Below, piece after piece: positions 18,127 to 27,465 of a DNA stretch of 64,000 nucleotides. The position numbers were made by a program, and so were the translations under genes. Every line of letters starts with the position of its first letter. Positions within the stretch are counted from its first letter, which is position 1. Under the pieces are notes generated by a model. The model saw only the letters and a list, made by a program, of their open reading frames with translations. It was not told the origin of the DNA and searched no databases. This stretch comes from Edaphobacter lichenicola (lineage in GTDB: Bacteria > Acidobacteriota > Terriglobia > Terriglobales > Acidobacteriaceae): the NCBI RefSeq assembly GCF_014201315.1, contig NZ_JACHDY010000001.1, positions 1,240,001 through 1,304,000 on the forward strand, given 5' to 3'.

Positions 18127-19611
18127 CTAACTCTTCGTAACCGTCTGCTCCAGAGCCAAAACCAACCGCCCCGCCCATCGCGACACCTGCTCCGCATCCG
18201 CGCCCGTCACCTCATCCCGGCTACCCTCCAGCACCGCCAGCTGCACCGCGAAGTTCCCCACCGTCGAGCTCTCCGCCGCGCCACGAAACAACTCCAACCC
18301 CGTAGCCTCCTGCGTCAGCCGATTCAGACAATCATTCTGACTCCCGCCACCCACCACAAACAACCGCTTCAACTTCTTCCCGCTATGAAACGCCACGCGC
18401 TCCAGCACCTCCGCATACCGAGCCGCCAGGCTATGAAAGATCAAACTCGCAAACGCCGGAGCATTCTCCGCACCTTCCTCCAAAGCCTCCAGCCCCATCC
18501 TCACCCGCTGCGCATTAATCCTCTGCGGCATGCCACCAGCCAGCAGCAGATCGGCGTCGTCCACATCCAGCAACCCCTCCGGCGTCGCCACCCTCTCCGC
18601 CGCCGCCACCAACTCCGGCACACTCCACTCCGGGCCCTCCTCAGCCCACTGATGCAGACACTGCCGGATCAACCACATCCCATTCACATTCTTGTGAAAG
18701 CAGACTCTCCCCCCCACCGCTCCAAGATTCGTGAAGTTCTCCGCCGCCACACCCGCATCGTTCCTCGGCTCCTTCAACACAGTCCCCACCAGCGACCACG
18801 TTCCCGAGCTGATATAAGCCCAATCATCCCCCACCGCCGGAATCCCCGCAATCGCCGAAGCCGTGTCATGACAGGCCGGAGCGATCAACACCGTATCGCG
18901 AAACGCCCCCAGCTTCGCCAACTCACCACTCAACCTGCCAACCTCAGTGCCCGGAGGAACCAGCCTCGGCGCCAGCGCAACATTCAGCTCCGCAGCCTGA
19001 AAGATCTCCTCACACCACCGCCGCCCATGCAAATCCACCATCTGCGAGTGAGTCGCGTTCGTGAACTCTGCCACCCGCGCCCCACCCCAACGCGACAGAA
19101 CATACTCCGGCAGATTCATCCACTGCTCGCCTGCAGGCAGTCCCTCCAATCGATCCGCATACAACTGATACAGCGTGTTGATGCGCAGCAACTGCACTCC
19201 CGTACACTCCCGCAGCCGTTCAGGCGCAATCTCCTCGTACAGCATCTGCTCCGCCTCAATCGTCCTCTCATCGCGATAGCAAAACGGATCGGCCAACGCC
19301 CTCCCATCCCCATCCACGCGCACATAGTCCACCGCCCAGCCATCCACCGCAATCGAACGCACGCCCTCCACAGCAATCTCCGCACAGAGTCGAAGCCCAT
19401 GCTCCAGCCCAGCTTCGATCATGCCTAAATCCCAGCGCAGTCCACCCTCCGTCTCACGCGGAGCGTTGGCAAACCGATGCACCAGCGTAATCACCGGCCG
19501 CCCCGCCACCCATCGCAGCAGCGACACCCGGCAACTCTCCGCCCCCAGGTCCACCGCCACCAAAGCCCGCGTATCCTGCGGAACCAGCGCCATATCTGGC
19601 GTCCGTCTCAT
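18127..19611 (-). CDS. rhaB: Rhamnulokinase
   Basis: This 494-residue FGGY-family sugar kinase phosphorylates L-rhamnulose to L-rhamnulose 1-phosphate with ATP. The N-terminal phosphate-binding segment is VAVDLGAESCRVSL; the family signature regions include SIAVDGWAVDYV, INTLYQLYADRL and PACHDTASAIAG, followed by AYISSGTWSLVGT and FVVGGGSQNDCLNRLTQE, as in rhamnulokinases. GGAGAGG lies 6 nt before the ATG at 19611. The gene follows the aldolase fusion by 12 bp and precedes the ribonuclease, in an operon with rhaI, the regulator and the fusion gene. Confidence 0.93.
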   Translation of the reverse strand: MRRTPDMALVPQDTRALVAVDLGAESCRVSLLRWVAGRPVITLVHRFANAPRETEGGLRWDLGMIEAGLEHGLRLCAEIAVEGVRSIAVDGWAVDYVRVDGDGRALADPFCYRDERTIEAEQMLYEEIAPERLRECTGVQLLRINTLYQLYADRLEGLPAGEQWMNLPEYVLSRWGGARVAEFTNATHSQMVDLHGRRWCEEIFQAAELNVALAPRLVPPGTEVGRLSGELAKLGAFRDTVLIAPACHDTASAIAGIPAVGDDWAYISSGTWSLVGTVLKEPRNDAGVAAENFTNLGAVGGRVCFHKNVNGMWLIRQCLHQWAEEGPEWSVPELVAAAERVATPEGLLDVDDADLLLAGGMPQRINAQRVRMGLEALEEGAENAPAFASLIFHSLAARYAEVLERVAFHSGKKLKRLFVVGGGSQNDCLNRLTQEATGLELFRGAAESSTVGNFAVQLAVLEGSRDEVTGADAEQVSRWAGRLVLALEQTVTKS

Positions 19612-19623
19612 CGCGCGCCTCTC

Positions 19624-21870
19624 CTATCGCAGATACGCTTCCGTCAAACCACCATCCACCGGAATCAAGTGTCCCGTCGTGCATCGAGCCAGAGGCCCCG
19701 CAAGGAACATAATCGCCTCCGCACAATCCTTCGGATCAATCGGCTGATGCGTCAACGTCCGCGTCGCATAAAACTGCGCCAGCACATTTCGCAATCCGTC
19801 ATCCGTATCCGTCTCTTCAAACGGCAGTTTGTACTTCTTCAACGAAGCGATCACGCGATCCCGCGGAAACATCGTCGACCCCTTCACCACCGTAGCCGGA
19901 CTGATCCCATTCACCCGCACCTTCGGCGACAGCGAAACCGCCAACTCCCGCACCAGATGACTCAACGCCGCCTTGCTCACGTCGTAAGCCTCACTGCCAC
20001 GCTTCGCCACAACCGCATTCGCCGAACTCGTCAGCACCACGCTCGCATCGATCCCCTGCTCCGCAAAGATCTTCGCCGCCTCATCCGTCAGCAGATAGTT
20101 CGCCGTAACATTAACCTCCAGCGTCAAAGCCCACTGCGCATCGCTGATCACACCATCCGGCGAAGAAGGAAACAGCGCCGCCGTATTGATCAAAATATCG
20201 ATCCCGCCAAACTGCTTCACCGTCGCCTCAAGAGCAGCCTTGATCGTCTTCCGATCACGAATATCAATGCTCGTCCAGCTGACAGCCTCTCTCCCGGCAA
20301 TCGCCTTCACCTCCTCTGCAACCGCCTCCGCGCCCTTCACGTCGCGATCGGCCACCACCACATGCGCCCCGCGTTGAGCGGCAAGCAGCGCAACCTCGCG
20401 GCCAATTCCACTCCCACCGCCAACCACCAAAGCAACCCGCCGACTCAACTCCTTCTCCGGCGGCTGTCTGCGAATCTTCGCCTCTTCCAGCTTCCAGTAC
20501 TCAATCCGAAACGCCTCACTCGGCGGCAGAGCAACATAGTTCGCATGCACCGTAAACTGATCCGCCGAAGCCGCGGGCCCAGCCTGCGGAATCTCCGGTG
20601 TCCCCGGCGAGCTTGCTCGCTGGGGTGAAATATCCTTGCAATCCACGCCCGCACCCAGGGCACCCGCGCCTTGCATCACGCCAATCGCATTGATGTAAAA
20701 CTCGCCTGTAATCCGCGACTCCGTCTTATTCTTTCCAAAGCTGAACATCCCCACACCCGGCACCAACACCACCGTAGGGCTCGCATCCCGCACCGCAGGC
20801 GAATCCTTCACCGCATGCTTCTTGTAGTACTCCGCATACTCCGCGCGATAGGTCTCAAGCGAACTCTCAATCAACTCCTTCAGCTCCGCCGGATCACCCG
20901 CCGGATTCCACTTGAGAAACATCGGCCGAATCTTCGTTCGAATAAAGTGATCCGGGCAGCTCGTCCCCAGGTGCGCCAGCTTCTCCGCCTGCGCCGAGTT
21001 CACAAACTCCATCACCTGCGGCAGATCGCTAAAGCTCCCAATCCACCGCTGCTTCCGCGACACCACCCCACGCAGATAAGGCATCACCTGCAGCGCAATC
21101 GCAGCCCTGTCTTCGCGACTCTTCACCTGCCCGCCGCAAAAGTGCTTATGCCCCGTAACCGAACCATGCCGTTCAATAAACTGCCCCAGCTGATCGATGA
21201 TCGTAATCGTATTCAGGTAGCTCTCGCGCTGCGTCTCTCCCCACGTAAACAGCCCATGCCCACCCAGCACCACGCCATCGCACCCCGGCGTCTCCTCCAC
21301 GATCTTCTTCAGCATCATGCCCAGCTCAAACCCCGGCCTCTGCCACGGCAGCCACGCCAGCTTATGTCCAAACTCTTTGTTGAACTCCTCCATCTTGATC
21401 TTCCCGTTCGCCGAGGCCGCCAGTGCGATCCCCCAATCCGGATGCAGATGGTCCACATGCGCGAATGGCAAAAACCCATGCAGCGGCGTATCAATCGAAG
21501 CCGCAACCGGATTGTTCCCGAACGTACACAGCGGATACATCTCCACCATCTCGTCTTCGAGATCCACCCCGCGATACGCCTTCTCCAGCGTCAGCAGCTT
21601 ATCCATGTAGAGCGTCGCAAACCCTGCGCGCTTGATGCTCCCCAGATCGCCCCCACTCCCCTTCACCCACAGAATCTGCTTCGTCTTACCATCCAGCGGA
21701 TCGACCTGCTCCAACTTCGAGCTCGTATTTCCCCCACCGAAGTTGGTGATCCGCAGATCCGAGCCCAGCAGGTTCGATCTGTATCGCAGCAGCTCTGGTG
21801 CATCCAGCTTCGCCGATACCGCCTCATCCCAACGATCTTCCAAAAACTTCAGGCCGCCCTGTGCCGTCAT
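19624..21870 (-). CDS. Bifunctional rhamnulose-1-phosphate aldolase / short-chain dehydrogenase
   Basis: This 748-residue fusion has an N-terminal class II aldolase domain (about residues 1-370; zinc-site HVDHLHPDWG and GGHGLFTWGE) and a C-terminal short-chain dehydrogenase (about 470-748; ALVVGGGSGIGREV for NAD binding, catalytic YDVSKAAL). It matches the known RhaEW-type architecture: cleavage of L-rhamnulose 1-phosphate to DHAP and L-lactaldehyde, then oxidation of lactaldehyde to L-lactate. The linker region near 380-440 is proline- and alanine-rich. It lies between the regulator and rhaB on the same strand. The lactate produced is the substrate of LutABC, encoded upstream. Confidence 0.93.
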   Translation of the reverse strand: MTAQGGLKFLEDRWDEAVSAKLDAPELLRYRSNLLGSDLRITNFGGGNTSSKLEQVDPLDGKTKQILWVKGSGGDLGSIKRAGFATLYMDKLLTLEKAYRGVDLEDEMVEMYPLCTFGNNPVAASIDTPLHGFLPFAHVDHLHPDWGIALAASANGKIKMEEFNKEFGHKLAWLPWQRPGFELGMMLKKIVEETPGCDGVVLGGHGLFTWGETQRESYLNTITIIDQLGQFIERHGSVTGHKHFCGGQVKSREDRAAIALQVMPYLRGVVSRKQRWIGSFSDLPQVMEFVNSAQAEKLAHLGTSCPDHFIRTKIRPMFLKWNPAGDPAELKELIESSLETYRAEYAEYYKKHAVKDSPAVRDASPTVVLVPGVGMFSFGKNKTESRITGEFYINAIGVMQGAGALGAGVDCKDISPQRASSPGTPEIPQAGPAASADQFTVHANYVALPPSEAFRIEYWKLEEAKIRRQPPEKELSRRVALVVGGGSGIGREVALLAAQRGAHVVVADRDVKGAEAVAEEVKAIAGREAVSWTSIDIRDRKTIKAALEATVKQFGGIDILINTAALFPSSPDGVISDAQWALTLEVNVTANYLLTDEAAKIFAEQGIDASVVLTSSANAVVAKRGSEAYDVSKAALSHLVRELAVSLSPKVRVNGISPATVVKGSTMFPRDRVIASLKKYKLPFEETDTDDGLRNVLAQFYATRTLTHQPIDPKDCAEAIMFLAGPLARCTTGHLIPVDGGLTEAYLR

Positions 21871-21971
21871 GTGTCAACCTCTTCGTCCTGGCCTAAATCC
21901 AGGCCCCGACTATCATTCCACACGCAACACCAATACGGCAACTATTTCCAATGAGAAAATTAGGCCAAAAC

Positions 21972-23066
21972 TCAAACCTCGCCGAGCGAATCCCGGGTCA
22001 CCATCTTATGAGCCACATAGTTGTAGGGAGGCACCGTCTGCCCCCGCAGCAGCAACAGTCCAAGATGAATCAAACTCGGCCCATACGAGCTCGCCTCATG
22101 CGACACCGACCCGATCAACGGCGACTTGTCCCTCCGCATCTCCTGCATCGCCTCCGCAATGCAATCCTGCCCCACAATCGCCACATGCTTCTCGCGCTTC
22201 TGCTCCCGCACCGCATCCACCGCACCCAGCGCGCTCGAGTCCGTAGCCGCCGCAATCAGAATGCGCCTGTCCTTCGGATGTCGCTGCAGAAAATCCGAGA
22301 TCAGCTTCTTGCTCCGGTCGCGCATCCCCCGCCCATCGATCCGCACAAACACCTCCACCGGCAGCTCCGGATGTCCGCTCCTCACCCCTTCAAACGCACC
22401 CGTAATCCGGCTCTGCACCAACTGCCCCGCCTCGGCCAGATCCAGCCCGATCACCCAATCCACCTTACCGTCCCAGTTCGCTGTCGCGTAGGCGCCCAGC
22501 GTCTCCCCAGCTTCGATCCCTACCCGATAGTTATCCACCCCGAAGTAAGTCGCATGAGGATGCGGAATATCGATCGCGATCAGCGGAATCTTCGCCCCCG
22601 CAATCTTGTCCCCGATCATCGGAGCAACCTCCTGCTCCACCTGAAACTCGATCACCAGATCCACCTTGCTCGAAACAAACTCCTCCGCATTCCGCAACGC
22701 AGTCGCTGCGTCATAGCGGTTATCCAGAATCAGCAGATCGACCCCCACCGCCGCTGCCGCATCCTTCAAACTCTCCGTCACCTCTACGGAAAACGGCATA
22801 TCCGCGCTCTGCCCGCCAAAGCCAAACCGCATCTTCTTCGGCCGCGTCACCTGCCGGTACGTCCCATCGGGAGACTGCGAAAGATATCCCCGGTGAACGA
22901 ACGTCTTCAACACCCGGTACACCGTCGTCTTCGAGATTCGCGTCTGCCGATGGATCGACTCCAGCGTCATCGGCTGGTTCTCCGCCTGCAGCAGCTCCAG
23001 AATATCCAGCGCCTTCGACAGCACCGGAATCAGATAAAGTCGTTTCGAGGTCTTTCGTACCGCCAT
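21972..23066 (-). CDS. IclR-type HTH / periplasmic-binding-protein-like fusion regulator (putative rhamnose regulator)
   Basis: This 364-residue regulator has an IclR-like winged helix at residues about 10-65 (LSKALDILELLQAENQP, then TRISKTTVYRVLKTF) joined to a type I periplasmic sugar-binding domain (about 90-320: MRFGFGGQSADMPFSVEV, LIAIDIPHPHATYFGVDNY, ILIAAATDSSALGAVDAV, VAIVGQDCIAE). The normal IclR effector domain is absent, and LacI-type regulators carry a different helix-turn-helix. The ATG at 23066 (MAVRK) is preferred to a GTG at 23090. It sits between rhaI and the aldolase fusion and probably senses L-rhamnose and binds the shared 20-nt sites. This role is inferred. Confidence 0.85.
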   Translation of the reverse strand: MAVRKTSKRLYLIPVLSKALDILELLQAENQPMTLESIHRQTRISKTTVYRVLKTFVHRGYLSQSPDGTYRQVTRPKKMRFGFGGQSADMPFSVEVTESLKDAAAAVGVDLLILDNRYDAATALRNAEEFVSSKVDLVIEFQVEQEVAPMIGDKIAGAKIPLIAIDIPHPHATYFGVDNYRVGIEAGETLGAYATANWDGKVDWVIGLDLAEAGQLVQSRITGAFEGVRSGHPELPVEVFVRIDGRGMRDRSKKLISDFLQRHPKDRRILIAAATDSSALGAVDAVREQKREKHVAIVGQDCIAEAMQEMRRDKSPLIGSVSHEASSYGPSLIHLGLLLLRGQTVPPYNYVAHKMVTRDSLGEV

Positions 23067-23225
23067 AGTCTCCCGCCGAGGAGCGACCACTCAGCCGATC
23101 CATTATGCGGCACCTGCCCCGGTTTCGCTAATGGAATTCCCACGAAGCAGCGATCAAAGCATCAGAATCTCTCTTCCCAAAACCCAACCACCGCCTCACC
23201 CCGCGACGATCAGGAGAAAACATCT

Positions 23226-24431
23226 CTAAGCATAGGTCGAAACACTGCGAGCATTCTTGCTCTCTCGCTCCCGCGTAATCTTCTCCACATATCCGCTCTC
23301 CGCCAGCGCCTTCAGAGGCTCCGCCGGAAGCCCGCGCGCCGTCCTCCACTCCCTCACAATCGGCCGCACGTCCTGCCAGAAGCTATCCCGGAAGCACTCC
23401 TCAGCCTCCACCAGCCGGCACTCCTGCTGCATCTCCGCCAGCTTCACCTGGTCAATCAGCGCGGCCTTCGCATACAGCTCCTGCGCCGTCGCCACCGTCT
23501 GCACCATCGCCTCCACCTTGCCCTTCAGGTTGTGGCTCTGGTCGATCATGAAGGCAATATCCGTGCGATCCTTCTCCTCCGCACTCAAAATCTCATGGAA
23601 GATCCGAAACACCTGGTAAGGATCGATCGAGCCCAGCGTCAGGTCGTCATCCGCGTACTTCCGGTCGTTGAAATGAAATCCACCCAGCTCCTTCACATGC
23701 AGCAGCCACGTCACGATCTGTTCAATATTCGTCGCCTGCGCATGATGCCCCGTATCCACCAGCACCTTCGCCTTCGGCCCGCACCGTCGCACCAACTCCA
23801 GAGCCATCCCCCAGTCCGCAATGTCGGTGTGATAAAAAGCCGGCTCGAACGGCTTGTACTCGACCAGCATCCGCTGCCCGTCGCCCAGCGCAGCATGCGT
23901 CGCACCAAGCACCTCTTCCATCCATCCAATCCGCTTGCGAATACTCTGCGTCCCCGGATAGTTCGACCCATCCGCGATCCACAGCGAAACATCCTTCGAC
24001 CCCAGCTCCCGCCCAATCGCCACCGACTCCAGCAGATGCTTCAACGCCATCCCGCGAATCTCCGCGCTGGGATTCGCAATCGATCCATACTTGTACTCCG
24101 CGCTCTGAAACAGATTCGGATTGATCGACCCAGCCTTCATCCCATACTTCTTCTCGAGCGTCTGAATCGCAGGAACATCCGCCGTCCCATTCGGCAGGTC
24201 CCACAGCACATGCAGCGCCACCGTCGGGCTCGCCCCCGTCAACGCATTCACCTGCGCCGCATCGCTGAACTTCTCTTCAATCGTCGTCGCCGCCCCACCC
24301 TGAAGAAACTTCCCGAACCGCGTCCCGGTATTCGCAAATCCCCACGATGGAAGCTCAATCCGAAAACCATCGAGCGCGCTGTACACCCTCTGTGCCTTCT
24401 GCTCTGCGACCCCTGCACCGTTGTTTCCCAT
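23226..24431 (-). CDS. rhaI: L-rhamnose isomerase, RhaI type
   Basis: This 401-residue TIM-barrel isomerase resembles the Pseudomonas stutzeri/Bacillus RhaI group rather than E. coli RhaA. Metal and substrate residues are visible in MLVEYKPFEPAFYHTD, VLVDTGHHAQATN and GFHFNDRKYADDD. It converts L-rhamnose to L-rhamnulose. ATG 24431 (preceded by an in-frame GTG) has AAGGGGAA about 8 nt upstream. It is the first gene of the rha operon; the 20-nt candidate operator lies 38-57 nt upstream of the start. Confidence 0.92.
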   Translation of the reverse strand: MGNNGAGVAEQKAQRVYSALDGFRIELPSWGFANTGTRFGKFLQGGAATTIEEKFSDAAQVNALTGASPTVALHVLWDLPNGTADVPAIQTLEKKYGMKAGSINPNLFQSAEYKYGSIANPSAEIRGMALKHLLESVAIGRELGSKDVSLWIADGSNYPGTQSIRKRIGWMEEVLGATHAALGDGQRMLVEYKPFEPAFYHTDIADWGMALELVRRCGPKAKVLVDTGHHAQATNIEQIVTWLLHVKELGGFHFNDRKYADDDLTLGSIDPYQVFRIFHEILSAEEKDRTDIAFMIDQSHNLKGKVEAMVQTVATAQELYAKAALIDQVKLAEMQQECRLVEAEECFRDSFWQDVRPIVREWRTARGLPAEPLKALAESGYVEKITRERESKNARSVSTYA

Positions 24432-24468
24432 CACTCGATTCCCCTTAGATCCAAGATATTACGATATA

Positions 24469-24488
24469 GAAATATACTCTCTATTGAA
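24469..24488 (-). promoter_or_regulatory. Candidate operator, copy 1 (upstream of rhaI)
   Basis: GAAATATACTCTCTATTGAA on the + strand is an exact match, in reverse complement, to 27466-27485. Read toward rhaI it is TTCAATAGAGAGTATATTTC and ends 37 nt before the ATG. It is an imperfect palindrome (AATA to TATT). Its AT-richness stands out from the GC-rich surroundings. Confidence 0.7.
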
Positions 24489-24543
24489 ACATAGGCAGAC
24501 TGCTCCTTTTTACTGTCGTTTGTCAAAAGATTTTTTCCACGCT

Positions 24544-25227
24544 TCAAACAATCAGAATCACATCCAGAGATCGCGGCCCATGCACTCCCTTGATCCGTGT
24601 CATCTCGATATCCGCCGTCGCAGACGGTCCCGAAACAAACGTAGTCGCGAGGCCAGCCGTCTCTTGCAGACGCCCCATCGCCTCCGGCACCGTCTCCACC
24701 ACATCCTCCGCCCTCACCACGCACAGGTGATAGTCCGGCACCAGCGTCGCCGCCCGCCTTCCCTGCCCCGCAACATTCTGCAGCACGAACGTCCCCGTCT
24801 CCGCAATCGCCAGCGTCGCCCCCGTCATCACCCCATCGACATCATCCAACTCCTCCGAGGACAACCCCTCATCCACCACAAACTCCACCTCACCAGCCGA
24901 AGCCGGCAGCCACCCAACCGGCATCCATTCAACCGGCAACCCCACCGGCACCACCATCCGCCGAACGCCACGCTCCACCAGCCTCTTCGCCACACTCTGT
25001 CCTACGCCCTCACCCGCAGCCCGAACCACCCGCGCGTCATAGTCCCGCAACCGATCCTCCAGCAGCGCCAGCAGCCCCTCGCGCTCCCGCGTCCCCTTCC
25101 GCCGATACTCCCGCGCAATCCCATCCCACCCAGCCCGCACCGCAACTCCATCTGACGTACCACCCCTAGCCGCCCTCACCCTGCGCAACACCTCAGCCCG
25201 CGAATTTGTAACCATATCAGTTGCCAT
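24544..25227 (-). CDS. lutC: Lactate utilization protein LutC (LUD domain)
   Basis: This 227-residue LUD/YkgG-family protein is the third subunit of the LutABC L-lactate oxidation complex. Typical segments are GLSSEELDDVDGVMTGATLA, IAETGTFVLQNVAGQGRR and LVPDYHLCVVRAEDVVETV, ending with SATADIEMTRIKGVHGPRSLD. The ATG at 25227 overlaps the end of lutB by 11 bp; a longer arginine-rich upstream extension is not family-like. The complex takes electrons from L-lactate to give pyruvate in the cytoplasm. Confidence 0.92.
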   Translation of the reverse strand: MATDMVTNSRAEVLRRVRAARGGTSDGVAVRAGWDGIAREYRRKGTREREGLLALLEDRLRDYDARVVRAAGEGVGQSVAKRLVERGVRRMVVPVGLPVEWMPVGWLPASAGEVEFVVDEGLSSEELDDVDGVMTGATLAIAETGTFVLQNVAGQGRRAATLVPDYHLCVVRAEDVVETVPEAMGRLQETAGLATTFVSGPSATADIEMTRIKGVHGPRSLDVILIV

Positions 25228-26695
25228 CTCTACCCCGCCTCTCCCACCAGTCCCGAAACGTCTCCTTCGGCATCTCCTCGAGATCCCTCGCCTGAGTCCA
25301 TCCGCCCAGCAGCCCCGGCAGCCATCCAATCCATCCCTCGCCCTGTCCATCCCTGCGCACCAGCGGCCTCTCCGCCACGCGCCCCAGCCGCTGCGCCGCT
25401 CTGAACCTCCGCTCGCTCCGAAAGATCATCGCCATCGCCTTCATCGCCCCGGCCTCCACATCAAACAACCCCGCGACCCCAGCCGTATTCTGCTTCACCA
25501 CCTTATTGCGCAGATGTATCAGCACCTCCGGAATATTGATCTTCACCGGACAGACCTCATAGCAAGCCCCGCACAGCGAAGACGCGTACGGCAGCGACTG
25601 CGCATGATGCATCTCCTGCAGCTGCGGTGTCAGAATCGCCCCGATCGGCCCCGCATACACGCTCCCATACGCATGTCCCCCCGTCTGCCGATACACCGGG
25701 CACGCATTCTGGCAGGCCCCGCAGCGAATACAGTTCAGCGTCTGACGTCCCTCCTCATCCGCCAGGATCTCCGTCCGCGCATTGTCCGTCAGCACCACAT
25801 GAAACACCCGCGGACCATCTCGCAAACCATCCCCAGAAGAAGCAGCATCCACCCCAGTCCAGATCGAGTTATACGGATTCATCCGCTCCCCGGTAGCCGA
25901 CCGCGGCAGCAACTGCAGCATCACCTCCAGGTCCTGAAACCGCGGCAGCACCTTATCGATCCCCGCAATCGTGATCAGCGTCTCGGGCAGCGTCAGGCAC
26001 ATCCGCCCATTGCCCTCACTCTCCACCACGCAAACTCCACCCGTCTCCGCAATCAAAAAGTTCGCCCCACTCACCGCCGTCTTCACCCGCAGAAACTTCT
26101 CCCGCAAAAACATCCGCGCAGCATCCGCCAGATCCTGCGGCCTCTCTCCCAACTCCGGCAGCTTCATCTCCCGCTGAAAGATCTCGCGAATCTGCTGCCT
26201 GTTCTTATGCAGCGCCGGCACCACAATATGCGACGGCCGATCCTCCCCCAACTGAATAATCAACTCCGCAAGATCGGTCTCATAGGGATGAATCCCCGCC
26301 GCCTCCAGCGCAGAGTTCAGTTGAATCTCCTCCGTCGTCATCGACTTGATCTTGATCACCTGGTCCGACCCCGAAGCCTTCACCAGCCCGACAACAATCC
26401 CTCGCGCCTCCTCCGCATCCCGAGCCCAGTGCACCACTCCACCCGCGCGCGTACAGTTCGCCTCAAACTCCTCAAGATAGAAATCCAGATACTCCATCGT
26501 GTGCCGGCGAATCTGCCTCCCTGCCTCGCGCAGCTCCTGCCAGTCCGGCATCTCACCCACCACGCGAGCCCGCTTCTCCTGGATCACGTCCGTCGCATGA
26601 CGCACATTCTTCCGCAGCTGCGTATCACCCAGCATCGCCTTCGCCGCCATAGGAAACGTCGGCGCCGTCTTCGGATCCAACCCCACTCCACTCAT
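25217..26695 (-). CDS. lutB: Lactate utilization iron-sulfur protein LutB
   Basis: This 492-residue protein has an N-terminal LUD domain (FLIAETGGVCVVESEGNGRM near residue 210) and two ferredoxin-like [4Fe-4S] motifs: CIRCGACQNACP near 310 and CGACYEVCP near 365. It matches LutB/YkgF length and layout. The ATG overlaps the lutA stop by 4 bp (ATGA), and lutC overlaps its 3' end, so lutABC is translated as a coupled operon. The probable donor of lactate is the rhamnose aldolase-dehydrogenase fusion. Confidence 0.93.
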   Translation of the reverse strand: MSGVGLDPKTAPTFPMAAKAMLGDTQLRKNVRHATDVIQEKRARVVGEMPDWQELREAGRQIRRHTMEYLDFYLEEFEANCTRAGGVVHWARDAEEARGIVVGLVKASGSDQVIKIKSMTTEEIQLNSALEAAGIHPYETDLAELIIQLGEDRPSHIVVPALHKNRQQIREIFQREMKLPELGERPQDLADAARMFLREKFLRVKTAVSGANFLIAETGGVCVVESEGNGRMCLTLPETLITIAGIDKVLPRFQDLEVMLQLLPRSATGERMNPYNSIWTGVDAASSGDGLRDGPRVFHVVLTDNARTEILADEEGRQTLNCIRCGACQNACPVYRQTGGHAYGSVYAGPIGAILTPQLQEMHHAQSLPYASSLCGACYEVCPVKINIPEVLIHLRNKVVKQNTAGVAGLFDVEAGAMKAMAMIFRSERRFRAAQRLGRVAERPLVRRDGQGEGWIGWLPGLLGGWTQARDLEEMPKETFRDWWERRGRDGN

Positions 26696-27432
26696 CGCCC
26701 TACCCCGTCTTCCCCCGCCAGAATCTCCGCCAGATGCACCGTCTTCACGCCCGTCCTCTGCCGATGCAGCGCCCCCTGAAGATGCATCAGGCAGGAGTTA
26801 TCGCAAGCCGTACAAGCCTCCGCCTTCGTATTCAAAACCGCCGTCGTCTTCTCCGCCAGCATCGCGCTCGAAACATCCGCATTCTTCACCGCAAACGTCC
26901 CGCCAAATCCGCAGCACTGCTCCAGCCCCTGCAGTTCGACGAGATCAATTCCCCGCACCGCCTTCAACAGCCGCATCGGCCCATCGCCCAGCAACAGATT
27001 CCTCAACCCATGGCAACTCGCGTGATACGTCACCCGATGCGGATAGTAAGCCCCCACATCCTCCAGCCCCAACCGCTTCGTCAGAAACTCCGAAAACTCA
27101 AACACCCTCGGCAGCAGAGCATCCACCTCCGCAATCAACTCCGCCCGTCCGCTCGCCACAGCCATCTTCGGATAGTGATCCCGCATCATCGCCACACACG
27201 ACGACGACGGCACCACCACAGCCTCCGCCCCGCGAAACTGCGCAACAAACCGCTCCAGCAGCGGCATCGCCTCCGCCTGGTAGCCGGTGTTATAGTGCAT
27301 CTGCCCGCAGCAAGTCTGCCCTCGAGGAAACTCCACCATATGCCCAAGCCGCTCCAGCACCCGCACCACAGCCTTGCCGGTCTCAGGAAACAGCGTGTCG
27401 TTATAACAAGTAATAAAGAGTGAAACTCGCAG
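26692..27432 (-). CDS. lutA: Lactate utilization protein LutA, apparently starting at CTG
   Basis: This 246-residue CCG-domain protein carries two cysteine-rich motifs (FPRGQTCCGQMHYNTGY with a later SSSC; GLEQCCGFGGTFAVK with CTACDNSCL) that ligate the cluster seen in this glycolate-oxidase/heterodisulfide-reductase-like family. Family members begin M-(R/K)-V-S-L-F-x-T-C; here the matching codons start at CTG 27432 (L-R-V-S-L-F-I-T-C). An in-frame TAG lies at 27487-27489, and no ATG, GTG or TTG occurs between it and GTG 27369. GTG 27369 would delete the conserved N-terminal 21 residues. GGAGG lies 5 nt before the CTG. A frameshift or sequencing error is the alternative. Confidence 0.88.
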   Translation of the reverse strand: MRVSLFITCYNDTLFPETGKAVVRVLERLGHMVEFPRGQTCCGQMHYNTGYQAEAMPLLERFVAQFRGAEAVVVPSSSCVAMMRDHYPKMAVASGRAELIAEVDALLPRVFEFSEFLTKRLGLEDVGAYYPHRVTYHASCHGLRNLLLGDGPMRLLKAVRGIDLVELQGLEQCCGFGGTFAVKNADVSSAMLAEKTTAVLNTKAEACTACDNSCLMHLQGALHRQRTGVKTVHLAEILAGEDGVGR

Positions 27433-27437
27433 ACCAA

Positions 27438-27442
27438 CCTCC
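27438..27442 (-). promoter_or_regulatory. Shine-Dalgarno GGAGG that fixes the lutA CTG start
   Basis: On the minus strand GGAGG is followed by five bases and then the CTG at 27432. It is the only strong ribosome-binding site near the conserved LutA N-terminus. Confidence 0.6.
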
Positions 27443-27465
27443 AGCGAAGCGCAATCTCGATATAA

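Noticed and set aside
16623-18140. 505-codon forward frame opposite the ribonuclease gene
   Set aside because: It is antisense to a clear RNB ribonuclease and consists mainly of H, R, P and L. Similar long antisense frames over rhaB, the aldolase fusion, the regulator, lutB and rhaI were rejected for the same reason.
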